Below are positions 56,458 to 64,000 of a stretch of DNA of 64,000 bases, in pieces. The notes beneath the pieces were generated by a model that saw only the letters and a program-made list of their open reading frames with translations, had not been told where the DNA came from and searched no databases. The stretch lies in contig NZ_KE386842.1 in assembly GCF_000429045.1 (NCBI RefSeq), positions 1 through 64,000 of the forward strand, given 5' to 3'. Within the stretch, counting starts at the first letter, position 1, and each line of letters begins with the position of its first letter. A program made the position numbers and the translations under genes. Origin of the DNA: Salinarimonas rosea DSM 21201. Lineage in GTDB: Bacteria > Pseudomonadota > Alphaproteobacteria > Rhizobiales > Beijerinckiaceae.

Positions 56458-57435
56458 TCAGCCCCGCGCCGCCATCACCGCCATCGCCGCCGCGAGATCC
56501 TCGATCGCCGCGCCGACCGACTTGAACAGCGTGATCTCGTCCGCGCTCGTGCGCCCGGGCACCTCGCCGCGGCACAGGCCGAACAGGTCGCCGCGCACCC
56601 GGTCGTGCGCGATGGCGCCGTCGCGGAGGGCGATGGCGACGTCGCCGCCCTCCTCCAGCGCGGCGGGCGTGTCGACGTGGACCCGCGAACGTCGCAGCGC
56701 GTCGTCGTCGGCCTCGCGCATCGCGAGATTGAAGGCACCGACGAGGTCGAGATGGGCGCCCGGCGCCAGCCAAGCGCCGTGCACGAGGGGCTCGCGGGAC
56801 AGGGTGGCGCAGGAGACGAGGTCGGCCTCGCGCACGGCGCTCTCGAGATCCGCGCTCGCGCGCGTCGGCAGGCCCTCCGCGGCGAGGGAGGCGGCGAGCG
56901 CCTGCGCCTTGGCGGGATCGCGGTTCCAGATCGTCACGTCGGTGATCGGGCGCTGGCTCATGTGCGCGCGGATCAGGAAGGGCGCGAGCGCGCCGGCGCC
57001 GACCATGGTCATGCGCGCGGTGTCGGGCCGCGCGAGGTGCCGGGCGGCGAGCGCGGAGGCGCAGGCCGTGCGCCAGAGCGTCAGCCGGGCGCCGTCGAGC
57101 ACCGCCCGCGGCACGCCCGTGGCGCCGTCGGCGAGATAGTAGACGCCCTGCACGGAGGCGAGGCCACGCGCGGCGTTGCCGGGGAAGACCGCGACGATCT
57201 TGACGCCGAGCGCGGACCCGTCGGCGCTCGCCGCCGTCGCGCCGGACGCGGTCCAGGCGGGCATCAGGAGCAGCGTCGCGTCGCCGTCGGGCCGCGCCAC
57301 GCCGTGATGGTGGCGCACCGGCGCGACCAGATCGCCGCGGAACCCCGCCTCGAGGGCGTCGACGAGCCCGGGGAAGGTGAGCGCACGGTCGATGTCCGCC
57401 GCGGAGACGACGGCGAGGGGAGCGTCCGCGCTCAT
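56458..57435 (-). CDS. Ornithine cyclodeaminase / mu-crystallin family protein
   Basis: 325 residues. N-terminal dimer domain, then Rossmann motif MTMVGAGALAPFLIRAH and ITDVTIWNRDPAKAQALAAS. HLDLVGAFNLAMREADDD and EEGGDVAIALRDG are family blocks. Members are NAD(P)-dependent cyclodeaminases, alanine dehydrogenases or ketimine reductases; the reaction is uncertain. The start overlaps the lapA-like stop by 4 bases. Confidence 0.87.
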   Translation of the reverse strand: MSADAPLAVVSAADIDRALTFPGLVDALEAGFRGDLVAPVRHHHGVARPDGDATLLLMPAWTASGATAASADGSALGVKIVAVFPGNAARGLASVQGVYYLADGATGVPRAVLDGARLTLWRTACASALAARHLARPDTARMTMVGAGALAPFLIRAHMSQRPITDVTIWNRDPAKAQALAASLAAEGLPTRASADLESAVREADLVSCATLSREPLVHGAWLAPGAHLDLVGAFNLAMREADDDALRRSRVHVDTPAALEEGGDVAIALRDGAIAHDRVRGDLFGLCRGEVPGRTSADEITLFKSVGAAIEDLAAAMAVMAARG

Positions 57436-57785
57436 CGCCCGCGCGGGCCGGCGAGCGCCGGAAGGCCCGTCTGCGCCTCGCGCTGCGGAGCACGCTCCTT
57501 GGCGCGCTCCACCTCGCGCTCGAGCCGCGTCGCCTCGCGCTTGTAGGTGCGCTCGGCCTTGCGGTGCTTGCCCTGCACGAGCCAGGCGGCGCAGCCGCCA
57601 ACGACGACCCCGATGGTGAAGGTGACGAACAGCACGACCCAGAGCGGCCCGGTCAGGGACCAGACCGGGCTCTCCGGGGTGAACGGATCGAGCGAGATTC
57701 GCGTCGGCACCCGGTTCGCCATGGCGAGCAGCGCCACCAGGAGCGCGAAGGGAACGAGGATCAGGAGCGAGACGATGCGCCTCAT
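57432..57785 (-). CDS. LapA-domain inner-membrane protein
   Basis: 117 residues. Two membrane helices (LLILVPFALLVALLAMANRV and WVVLFVTFTIGVVVGGCAAWL) separated by a short loop, as in LapA/YciS. A basic helical tail (KHRKAERTYKREATRLEREV) faces the cytoplasm. In E. coli LapA takes part in lipopolysaccharide assembly control. It lies 81 bases downstream of ihfB, a common neighbour. Confidence 0.85.
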   Translation of the reverse strand: MRRIVSLLILVPFALLVALLAMANRVPTRISLDPFTPESPVWSLTGPLWVVLFVTFTIGVVVGGCAAWLVQGKHRKAERTYKREATRLEREVERAKERAPQREAQTGLPALAGPRGR

Positions 57786-57866
57786 GGGAGGACCTCCAGC
57801 TATGGCTCCGGCAAGGGCGCGTGCGTCGCGCGCGTCGCGATGGCGGATCGATGCGTGCCGCGCAGC

Positions 57867-58220
57867 CTAGCGCGCGGCGGCGAGCGGCGCCACGCCACCC
57901 GGCTCTCCGGCGTCGTCGTCGGCGTCGTCCTCGCCGACCCCGTCGCGGTTGAGCCGGTTGCGCATCTCCTTGCCGGTCTTGAAGACGGGGATCGCCTTCT
58001 CGGCCACGGCAACGGTTTCGCCGGTGCGCGGGTTGCGCCCCATGCGCGCGTCCCGCCGCTTCACCGAGAACGCCCCGAACCCGCGCAGCTCGACCCGGTC
58101 CCCACGGGCGAGCGCGTCCGCGATCGTCTCCAGGATCGCGCCGACGATGTTCTCGACGTCGCGCTGATAGAGGTGCGGATTCTGCTCCGCGATGCGCATG
58201 ACCAGCTCGGATTTGATCAT
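57867..58220 (-). CDS. ihfB: Integration host factor beta subunit
   Basis: 117 residues. It starts [20 protein letters not shown], with [20 protein letters not shown] and [10 protein letters not shown] forming the DNA-bending arm. Pro in RNPRTG intercalates the minor groove. It pairs with IhfA. The C-terminal 25 residues are an acidic extension ([12 protein letters not shown]) longer than E. coli IhfB. It lies downstream of sppA. Confidence 0.94.
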   Translation of the reverse strand: MIKSELVMRIAEQNPHLYQRDVENIVGAILETIADALARGDRVELRGFGAFSVKRRDARMGRNPRTGETVAVAEKAIPVFKTGKEMRNRLNRDGVGEDDADDDAGEPGGVAPLAAAR

Positions 58221-58246
58221 TGTTCGCCTAGCATGTTGAAAATGTT

Positions 58247-59242
58247 TTAGTTTTCGACACGAGGCTGCCAGAGCGCGAGAAGCCCGTCAAGCCGAAAGCC
58301 GCGGGTTCCGGACGATGCGCGCGCGAGCGTGGCCGAGAGGCTCTCGAAGCCGGCGAGGTCGGCGAGGACCGCGCCCGCGAGGAAGACGTCGAACGGATCG
58401 TCCTCGCGCTGCGGCTCCCAGTCGCGCACCGGCAGGTCGGCGTCGACTCCCCCCTGCTCGAGCCAGGCGCGCGCGGTCTCCTCGTCGCCGAGCGCGTCGA
58501 CGAGGCCGAGCGCCAGCGCCTGGCGGCCGTTCCAGACGCGCCCGTCGGAGACCCGTGCCACTTCCGCCTCGGTGAGCGGCCGGCGCTCGCCGACGATCTC
58601 GACGAACCAGCGGTAGGTGTCGGAGATGACGAGCTCGATCGCCTCCACCGCCTCCGGGTCGATCGGCGAGACCGGCGAGGGTGCCGCCTTGAGCGGCGTC
58701 GACTTGATCTCGAGCACCTCGATGCCGAGCTCGTCGAGCAGCCCCGAGACGTTCGGCACCTGCATGAGTACGCCGATCGAGCCGACGATGGCGGTCTGGC
58801 GCGAGACGATGTGGTCGGCCCCGAGCGCGGCTATGTAGCCGCCGGACGCCGCGAGCCCGTCCACGAAGGCGACGGTCGGTTTCGCCTCGGCGACGTCGCG
58901 CAGCGCCGCGAACAGCTCCTCGGCGCCGGTGGTCGTGCCGCCGGGGCTGTCGATCCGCAGGATCACGCCCTGCACGCTGTCGGTGTGCGCCAGCTCGCGC
59001 AGCATCTCCGCCGCCTCGCGGTCGGTGGTGATCAGGCCCTCGACCGAGACCCGCGCGACGTGGTCCCGCGCGCCGGGAAGCGCCCAGACGCCGAGGCCCG
59101 CGGCGCGCCAGCCGACGGCGACGACGGCGACGATGGCCGCGACCACGCCGGCGACCCGCCAGAAGGTCAGCTTGCGCCGGAGGCGACGGCGGTCGGCGAT
59201 GTACTCGGCGTCCCGCGGGGCGGGGGAGGAGGTGGTGGGCAT
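58247..59242 (-). CDS. sppA: Signal peptide peptidase SppA, short type
   Basis: 331 residues. One N-terminal membrane helix ([19 protein letters not shown]). Catalytic Ser in [15 protein letters not shown] and a likely base Lys in [32 protein letters not shown] is the ClpP-like fold block. It degrades cleaved signal peptides in the membrane. Its length is that of single-domain SppA (36K type). It lies 26 bases upstream of ihfB. Confidence 0.9.
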   Translation of the reverse strand: MPTTSSPAPRDAEYIADRRRLRRKLTFWRVAGVVAAIVAVVAVGWRAAGLGVWALPGARDHVARVSVEGLITTDREAAEMLRELAHTDSVQGVILRIDSPGGTTTGAEELFAALRDVAEAKPTVAFVDGLAASGGYIAALGADHIVSRQTAIVGSIGVLMQVPNVSGLLDELGIEVLEIKSTPLKAAPSPVSPIDPEAVEAIELVISDTYRWFVEIVGERRPLTEAEVARVSDGRVWNGRQALALGLVDALGDEETARAWLEQGGVDADLPVRDWEPQREDDPFDVFLAGAVLADLAGFESLSATLARASSGTRGFRLDGLLALWQPRVEN

Positions 59243-59327
59243 GCCTGGGCGGCCTCTCGATCCACGGGTGCCGGCGCGATCCGCCGCCGGACCCGGGCAA
59301 GCTAGTGGCGCGGGGGGGCCGCGGCAA

Positions 59328-59371
59328 GGGCGCTGCGAGGGCGCTGCGAGGGCGCTGCGAGGGCGCTGCGA
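59328..59371. repeat. Four 11-base tandem repeats upstream of sppA
   Basis: Four identical copies of GGGCGCTGCGA at 59328-59338, 59339-59349, 59350-59360 and 59361-59371. They lie between divergent sppA and the LysR gene, so copy number could alter spacing of either promoter. Confidence 0.9.
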
Positions 59372-59495
59372 GCCCGCGGACCCGGTCGGTGCGTCGTGAA
59401 GTCGACACTACCTATGGGGTATGTACCGAGTTGACCGGCAATCTTCGCGACGGGTAGCTTGCGCACGGGAAGTCTCCAGCGAAGCGGACAGACGC

Positions 59496-60422
59496 ATGGC
59501 CGATCGAACGCCGCGCATCAACTGGGACGATCTGCGTCTCTTCCTCGTCGTCGCGCGCATGCCGAGCCTGCGCCTCTCCGCGGACGCGCTCGGCGTCAGC
59601 GCGGCGACGCTCAGCCGTCATTTGGCGGCGCTCGAGAACCAGCTCGGCACGGCGCTGTTCCTGCGCCGCAGCCGCGGGCTCGAGCTGAGCCGCGACGGCG
59701 AGGCGCTCTTGACGCGCTGCGAGGAGATCGAGCGCATCGTCGGGCGCGCCGCCGGGCCGGACCCCACGTCCGCGCGCTACCAGGAAGTCCACCTCACCTG
59801 CATCCCGACGCTGGCGCGGCTCATCGTGCCCGCGCTGCCGCGGTTCGCCGAGGGCTGGCCGGACCTGCGCGTCGTGCTGAACGCCGCGCCGGAGGTGAGC
59901 GACTTCGAGACGAGCGAGGTCGACATCGCGGTTCGCCTCTCGCGGCCCAAGAAGGGGCGCTTCACGGTGCGCCGCGTGGCCTCGCTGCCGCTCTCCGTTT
60001 GGGCGCTCGCCGACGCGCCGCCGAAGCAGCCGCTCGTGATCTGGGCACCGGCGGCGGGGCGGGCGAGCCGGATCGACTCCGTGCTGCGCGAGCAGCATCC
60101 CGGGCGGCGCATCGCCTTCGTGACGAACGAGCTCGCGAGCTTCGTCGAGGCGGTGCGCGGCGGGCTCGGCCAGGGCGTGCTGCCGGACGTCGTGGCGCGC
60201 GATCATCCCGAGCTCGTGCGCGTCGAGGGCTACGGGCCGCTGCCCGACCAGGAGGTCTGGGTCGTGGTGCGCGAGGAAGCGCGCCGGCGCACCAGCGTGC
60301 GCCAGCTCGCGACCTTTCTCGGCGAGGTCCTGCCCTGTGCGCTCAGGGCCGGCGGACGCCGCCCGCCGGAGCGCGGCAACGGCCACGCGCACCCCGCGGC
60401 GGCCGTGCCCGGCCTCGCGTAG
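59496..60422 (+). CDS. LysR-family transcriptional regulator
   Basis: 308 residues. The HTH (about 9-66) has WDDLRLFLVVARMPSLRLSA, ADALGVSAATLSRHLAALEN and LFLRRSRGLELSRDG. The effector domain runs to about 285 (DVDIAVRL-like EVDIAVRLSRPKKGRF, FVTNELASFVEAVRGGLGQG). The start at 59496 places the HTH right at the N-terminus. It is oriented away from sppA and convergent with rpsA. Targets not evident. Confidence 0.88.
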   Translation: MADRTPRINWDDLRLFLVVARMPSLRLSADALGVSAATLSRHLAALENQLGTALFLRRSRGLELSRDGEALLTRCEEIERIVGRAAGPDPTSARYQEVHLTCIPTLARLIVPALPRFAEGWPDLRVVLNAAPEVSDFETSEVDIAVRLSRPKKGRFTVRRVASLPLSVWALADAPPKQPLVIWAPAAGRASRIDSVLREQHPGRRIAFVTNELASFVEAVRGGLGQGVLPDVVARDHPELVRVEGYGPLPDQEVWVVVREEARRRTSVRQLATFLGEVLPCALRAGGRRPPERGNGHAHPAAAVPGLA

Positions 60423-60456
60423 ATCGGGCGCTCCGGCCGGCCTCGTCCCGTCACGA

Positions 60457-60490
60457 GAAAGCCCCGCGCGAGGGTCGCTCGCGCGGGGCT
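60457..60490 (-). terminator. Terminator between rpsA and the LysR gene
   Basis: A perfect 13-base stem AGCCCCGCGCGAG (60460-60472, partner 60478-60490) with a 5-base loop. Reading the minus strand it is followed by TTTCTCG, so it best serves rpsA. It could also end the convergent LysR transcript. Confidence 0.8.
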
Positions 60491-60533
60491 CTCCGTCTCG
60501 TCCCTCACGCCGCCCGGCGGGCGGCGGAGAGGC

Positions 60534-62234
60534 TCACTTCTTCTCGCGGGCCTTGAGGGCCGCGCCGAGGATGTCGCCGAGCGAGGCGCCCGAGTCGGTC
60601 GAGCCGAACTGGGCGATCGCCTCCTTCTCCTCGGCCATCTCCAGCGCCTTGATCGAGAGCTGCACCCGGCGCGCCTTGCGGTCGAACTGGGTGACGCGCG
60701 CGTCGAGCTTCTCGCCGGGGGCGAAGCGCTCGGGACGCTGGTCGGCACGGTCGCGAGCGAGCTCGGCGCGGCGGATGAAGGTGCCGAGATCGGTGTCGAC
60801 GATCTTCACCTCGATGCCCGAGTCCTTCACCTCCGTCACCTCGCAGGTGACGACCTGGCCCTTGCGGATCTCGCCGGCGTCCGCGAAGGGGTCGCCCGCG
60901 AGCTGCTTGATGCCGAGCGAGATGCGCTCCTTGTCGACGTCGACGTCGAGGACCTGGGCGCGGACCATGTCGCCCTTCTTGAACTCCTCGATCACCTGCT
61001 CGCCCGGACGGTTCCAGTCGAGATCGGAGAGGTGGACCATGCCGTCCACGTCGCCCTCGAGGCCGATGAACAGGCCGAACTCGGTCTTGTTCTTGACCTC
61101 GCCCTCGACCTCGGAACCCACCGGATGGGCCTCGGCGAAGGCGTCCCAGGGGTTCTGGAGCGTCTGCTTGAGGCCGAGCGAGATGCGGCGCTTGACGGGA
61201 TCGACCTCGAGGATCTGGACCTCGACCTCCTGGGAGGTGGAGACGATCTTGCCCGGATGGACGTTCTTCTTCGTCCAGGACATCTCGGAGACGTGGATCA
61301 GCCCCTCGATGCCCGGCTCGAGCTCCACGAACGCGCCGTAGTCCGTGATGTTGGTCACGCGGCCCTTGAAGCGGGCGTTCACCGGATAGCGGGCGGCGAT
61401 GCCCTCCCACGGGTCGGCCAGGAGCTGCTTGATGCCCAGCGAGATGCGGTGCGTCTCGTGGTTGATCTTGATGATCTTGACCTTCACCGACTGGCCGATC
61501 TGCACCACCTCGGACGGATGGTTGACGCGGCGCCACGCCATGTCGGTGACGTGCAGCAGGCCGTCGATGCCGCCGAGGTCGACGAACGCACCGTACTCGG
61601 TGATGTTCTTGACGACGCCCTCGATGACCTGGCCCTCCTCGAGGTTGGCCACGAGCTCGGAGCGCTGCTCGGCGCGGCTCTCCTCGAGGACGGTGCGGCG
61701 CGACACGACGATGTTGCCGCGGCGGCGATCCATCTTGAGGATCTGGAACGGCTGCGGCACGCCCATCAGCGGGGTGACGTCGCGGACCGGGCGGATGTCG
61801 ACCTGCGAGCGGGGCAGGAACGCCACCGCGCCGTCGAGGTCGACCGTGTAGCCGCCCTTGACCTGGTTGAAGATCATGCCGGAGACGCGCTCGTTGGCCT
61901 CGAAGGCCTTCTCGAGCTTGACCCAGCTCTCCTCGCGGCGGGCCTTCTCGCGCGAGATCACGGCCTCGCCGAGCGCGTTCTCGACGCGGTCGACGTAGAC
62001 CTCGACCTCGGAGCCGACCGAGATCGGCTCGTCACGGCCGGGACCCATGAATTCCTTGAGGGCGACGCGCCCCTCGGTCTTGGCGCCGATGTCGATGACG
62101 GCGACGTCCTTCTCGATGGCGACGACCTTCCCCTTGACGACGGAGCCCTCGGCCACCTCGTTCTGCTGGAAGGACTCCTCGAGCAGGGCCGCGAAATCCT
62201 CACGGCTGGGCGCGTTCTGCATGGAAGCGGACAT
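60534..62234 (-). CDS. rpsA: 30S ribosomal protein S1
   Basis: 566 residues, normal for S1. Six S1 RNA-binding repeats are readable, for example GSVVKGKVVAIEKDVAVIDI, GQVIEGVVKNITEYGAFVDL, NARFKGRVTNITDYGAFVEL and GSEVEGEVKNKTEFGLFIGL. It helps the 30S subunit bind and unfold mRNA. The ATG at 62234 reads MSASMQNAPSRED. The rpsA, sppA, ihfB and lapA genes lie close together, interrupted by the plus-strand LysR gene. Confidence 0.97.
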   Translation of the reverse strand: MSASMQNAPSREDFAALLEESFQQNEVAEGSVVKGKVVAIEKDVAVIDIGAKTEGRVALKEFMGPGRDEPISVGSEVEVYVDRVENALGEAVISREKARREESWVKLEKAFEANERVSGMIFNQVKGGYTVDLDGAVAFLPRSQVDIRPVRDVTPLMGVPQPFQILKMDRRRGNIVVSRRTVLEESRAEQRSELVANLEEGQVIEGVVKNITEYGAFVDLGGIDGLLHVTDMAWRRVNHPSEVVQIGQSVKVKIIKINHETHRISLGIKQLLADPWEGIAARYPVNARFKGRVTNITDYGAFVELEPGIEGLIHVSEMSWTKKNVHPGKIVSTSQEVEVQILEVDPVKRRISLGLKQTLQNPWDAFAEAHPVGSEVEGEVKNKTEFGLFIGLEGDVDGMVHLSDLDWNRPGEQVIEEFKKGDMVRAQVLDVDVDKERISLGIKQLAGDPFADAGEIRKGQVVTCEVTEVKDSGIEVKIVDTDLGTFIRRAELARDRADQRPERFAPGEKLDARVTQFDRKARRVQLSIKALEMAEEKEAIAQFGSTDSGASLGDILGAALKAREKK

Positions 62235-62737
62235 TCAATCTCCTAGTGCCCTCGTCGGGCGTGCACCGGCGGGCTCGTGCTGCGTTGCGCCACCAACCGC
62301 CGCACCCGGGGGCGCGCGCGCTCGCGAAGCCCGTCGGGCTGCCGCTCCTGTCTGTACGGAGCGGGCCGGCGCGACGACGGCGGGCGGTGACGATCTCTCG
62401 TTCCGTGCGAACGCTCCGAACGGGTCTCGCGCCGGGACGCGCGCCCCTGCGGGCACGCGGACGCCGGACACGTCCTCGCGGAGGTCCTCACGGATCGCGG
62501 CGTCTTAACGGAAAACACCTGGACAGGCAAGGCGCCGGCGTGCTTTTGGGCGCGACGGGCAGCGGCCGCACGCGGCTGCGGCCGCACGGCCGCCGTACGG
62601 GGCCAAAAACCGGGAGAATCCGGGCGTTGCGACGTAGCGCCGGACGAAGCCTTGCATTAGGACTGTTACCGACCTCGTCGGAGCCGGTGGGAACGGCCGA
62701 TGCCCGGCGGGAGAGAGAAACGTATGGGAGAGCCAAC
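62235..62737. promoter_or_regulatory. Divergent region, rpsA and a periplasmic binding protein
   Basis: 503 bases without a supported gene. GC-rich dyads occur near 62565-62600 (GCAGCGGCCGC with GCTGCGGCCGC). A less GC-rich stretch TTGCATTAGGACTGTTACC at about 62653 could be promoter sequence for the plus-strand gene. Its long open frame extends upstream through here but is not protein-like. Confidence 0.4.
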
Positions 62738-63931
62738 ATGAAGAAGCTCATTGCGGCCACCGCCGTCGCCGCGCTGATGACCGCGCCGGCCCTGGCGCAG
62801 GACGACGGCATCCCCGTCGGCATCATCCTCGGCTTCACCGGGCCGCTCGAGTCGATCATGCCCAACATGGGCAACGCGGCCGAGCTCGCCTTCACCGAGG
62901 CGTCCGAGTCCGGCCAGCTGCTCGGCGGGCGCACGATCGAGGCGATCCGCGCGGATTCCACCTGCATCGACGCGGCCGCGGCGACGGCGGCGGCGGAGCG
63001 CCTGATCACTTCCGACGAGGTCGTCGCGCTGATGGGCCCCGACTGCTCGGGCGTCACGACCGCGGTCGTCAACAACGTGTCCGTGCCCAACGGCGTGCCG
63101 ACCGTGTCGCCCTCGGCGACCTCGCCGGCGCTGTCGACGATCGAGGACCAGGGCCTGTTCTTCCGCACGGCGCCGTCCGACGCCCGCCAGGGCCAGGTCA
63201 TCGCCGAGCTGCTCGACGAGCGCGGCGTGGACGAGGTCGCGGTCACCTACACCAACAACGACTACGGCAAGGGCCTCGCCGACTCGTTCGCCTCCGCCTT
63301 CGAGGCGCTCGGCGGGTCGGTGCTGATCTCCGCCGCGCACGAGGACGGCCGGGCCGACTACTCGGCCGAGGTGGGCGCGCTTTCGGCCTCCGGCGCCGAC
63401 ATGCTCGCGGTGTTCGGCTACGCCGACGGCGGCGGCCGCGGCATCGTCCAGGCCTCGCTCGACACCGGCGCCTTCGACCAGTTCGTCTTCGGCGACGGCA
63501 TGTTCGGCGAGAGCATCATCGAGGCGATCGGCTCCGAGCTCGACGGCCGCGTGATCGGCGCCGTGCCGGGCACCGACAACGACGGCGCGCAGGCCTTCGC
63601 CGACATGACCTCGGGCACCTCCGTCGACTCGACGGGGACCTATGCCGGCGAGAGCTACGACGCCGCGGCGCTGATCGTGCTCGCCATGCAGGCCGCGGGC
63701 GACGCCACGCGCGCCGGCATCGCCGAGCAGATGATGAACGTCGCCAACGCGCCGGGCGAGCAGATCGGCCCGGGCGAGATCGGCCGTGCGCTCGAGATCA
63801 TCGCCGGCGGCGGGGACGTCGACTACGTCGGCGCCACCGGCATCGAGCTGATCGGGCCCGGCGAGGCCGCCGGCTCCTACCGCATCTTCGAGATCGACAA
63901 CGGCGAGATCGTCACGCTCGGCTTCCGCTGA
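62738..63931 (+). CDS. Branched-chain amino-acid-type substrate-binding protein
   Basis: 397 residues. Signal peptide MKKLIAATAVAALMTAPALA, cleaved before QDDG. Peripla_BP_6 fold: PVGIILGFTGPLESIMPNMG, LITSDEVVALMGPDCSGVTT, VPTVSPSATSPAL and YTNNDYGKGLADSF. LivJ-like proteins bind leucine-type or other small organic ligands for an ABC importer. GGGAG precedes the ATG at 62738. Partner permease genes would lie beyond the window. Confidence 0.9.
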   Translation: MKKLIAATAVAALMTAPALAQDDGIPVGIILGFTGPLESIMPNMGNAAELAFTEASESGQLLGGRTIEAIRADSTCIDAAAATAAAERLITSDEVVALMGPDCSGVTTAVVNNVSVPNGVPTVSPSATSPALSTIEDQGLFFRTAPSDARQGQVIAELLDERGVDEVAVTYTNNDYGKGLADSFASAFEALGGSVLISAAHEDGRADYSAEVGALSASGADMLAVFGYADGGGRGIVQASLDTGAFDQFVFGDGMFGESIIEAIGSELDGRVIGAVPGTDNDGAQAFADMTSGTSVDSTGTYAGESYDAAALIVLAMQAAGDATRAGIAEQMMNVANAPGEQIGPGEIGRALEIIAGGGDVDYVGATGIELIGPGEAAGSYRIFEIDNGEIVTLGFR

Positions 63932-63942
63932 TCGCGACCGCG

Positions 63943-63970
63943 CGCCGGCCCGGGTCCGCCCGGGCCGGCG
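63943..63970 (+). terminator. Hairpin after the binding-protein gene
   Basis: A perfect 12-base stem CGCCGGCCCGGG/CCCGGGCCGGCG with a 4-base loop, starting 11 bases after the stop. It may attenuate transcription into the next gene, whose ATG could be at 63991. Such hairpins often keep binding-protein mRNA in excess over permease mRNA. Confidence 0.6.
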
Positions 63971-64000
63971 TCGCTCGGAGCATCGAACTCATGATTCGCG

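Noticed and set aside
59328-59371. CRISPR array
   Set aside because: The repeats are 11 bases and contiguous, with no spacers, and no cas genes are present in the window.
62246-62737. N-terminal extension of the binding protein
   Set aside because: The upstream residues are Arg/Pro-rich and precede a perfect signal peptide with its own ribosome binding site.
63991-64000. Start of a permease gene at the right edge
   Set aside because: Only ten bases remain (ATGATTCGCG), too few to support a call.

Overview
The window is about 72% GC over most of its length and carries gene orders I associate with Alphaproteobacteria, most likely Hyphomicrobiales (Rhizobiales). The supporting clusters are lysC-ptsP-prfA-prmC followed by a DUF4167 gene, tig-clpP-clpX with an adjacent tRNA-Leu, hisF-hisE-coaA, and a paired M16 peptidase locus. 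Genus is not decidable from the sequence alone; a Salinarimonas- or Methylobacterium-like bacterium would fit.

Layout. Positions 1-3350 are a loosely packed accessory stretch: the 3' end of an IS5-family transposase, a secreted protein with two LCCL-like domains, and a conserved small protein. Positions 3350-10800 hold a divergent LysR/methyltransferase pair, a non-flagellar MotA-like/OmpA-like proton-channel pair, an HD hydrolase coupled to a VOC protein, a MscS-type channel and a TerC protein. Positions 10850-21600 are mostly housekeeping: Gfo/Idh/MocA oxidoreductase, two M16 peptidases, thioredoxin, hisF-hisE-coaA, a large nested palindrome, clpX, clpP, tig and tRNA-Leu(UAG).

Positions 21700-28300 contain an amine-oxidase-like flavoprotein, a trehalose operon whose synthase carries a membrane-bound sensor-like N-terminus, and a DUF4167 protein rich in charged repeats. 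Positions 28600-34300 are the lysC-ptsP-prfA-prmC block, linking aspartate-family synthesis, nitrogen-PTS signalling and translation termination. Positions 34350-44860 carry a LysR regulator, quinone oxidoreductase, an ECF sigma factor without an adjacent anti-sigma gene, an IalB-like secreted protein, a CYTH-CHAD protein, RecX, a glycosyltransferase, a two-domain Usp protein, a DgcN-like protein and a stand-alone EAL phosphodiesterase.

An abrupt AT-rich island at about 44870-47650 interrupts this background. It encodes a 667-residue P-loop ATPase and, translationally coupled behind it, a small protein with one membrane anchor. This pair looks horizontally acquired and is the best candidate here for an undescribed system, possibly defensive; its function is unknown.

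Positions 47740-64000 return to high GC: a TauE/SafE exporter, a phosphoglycolate-type phosphatase, a Usp protein, the proVWX glycine-betaine/proline importer, a second amine-oxidase-like flavoprotein, an ornithine-cyclodeaminase homologue, lapA, ihfB, sppA, a LysR regulator, rpsA and a branched-chain amino-acid-type binding protein. ProVWX, the trehalose operon, the MscS channel and the Usp proteins together suggest a bacterium equipped for osmotic stress.
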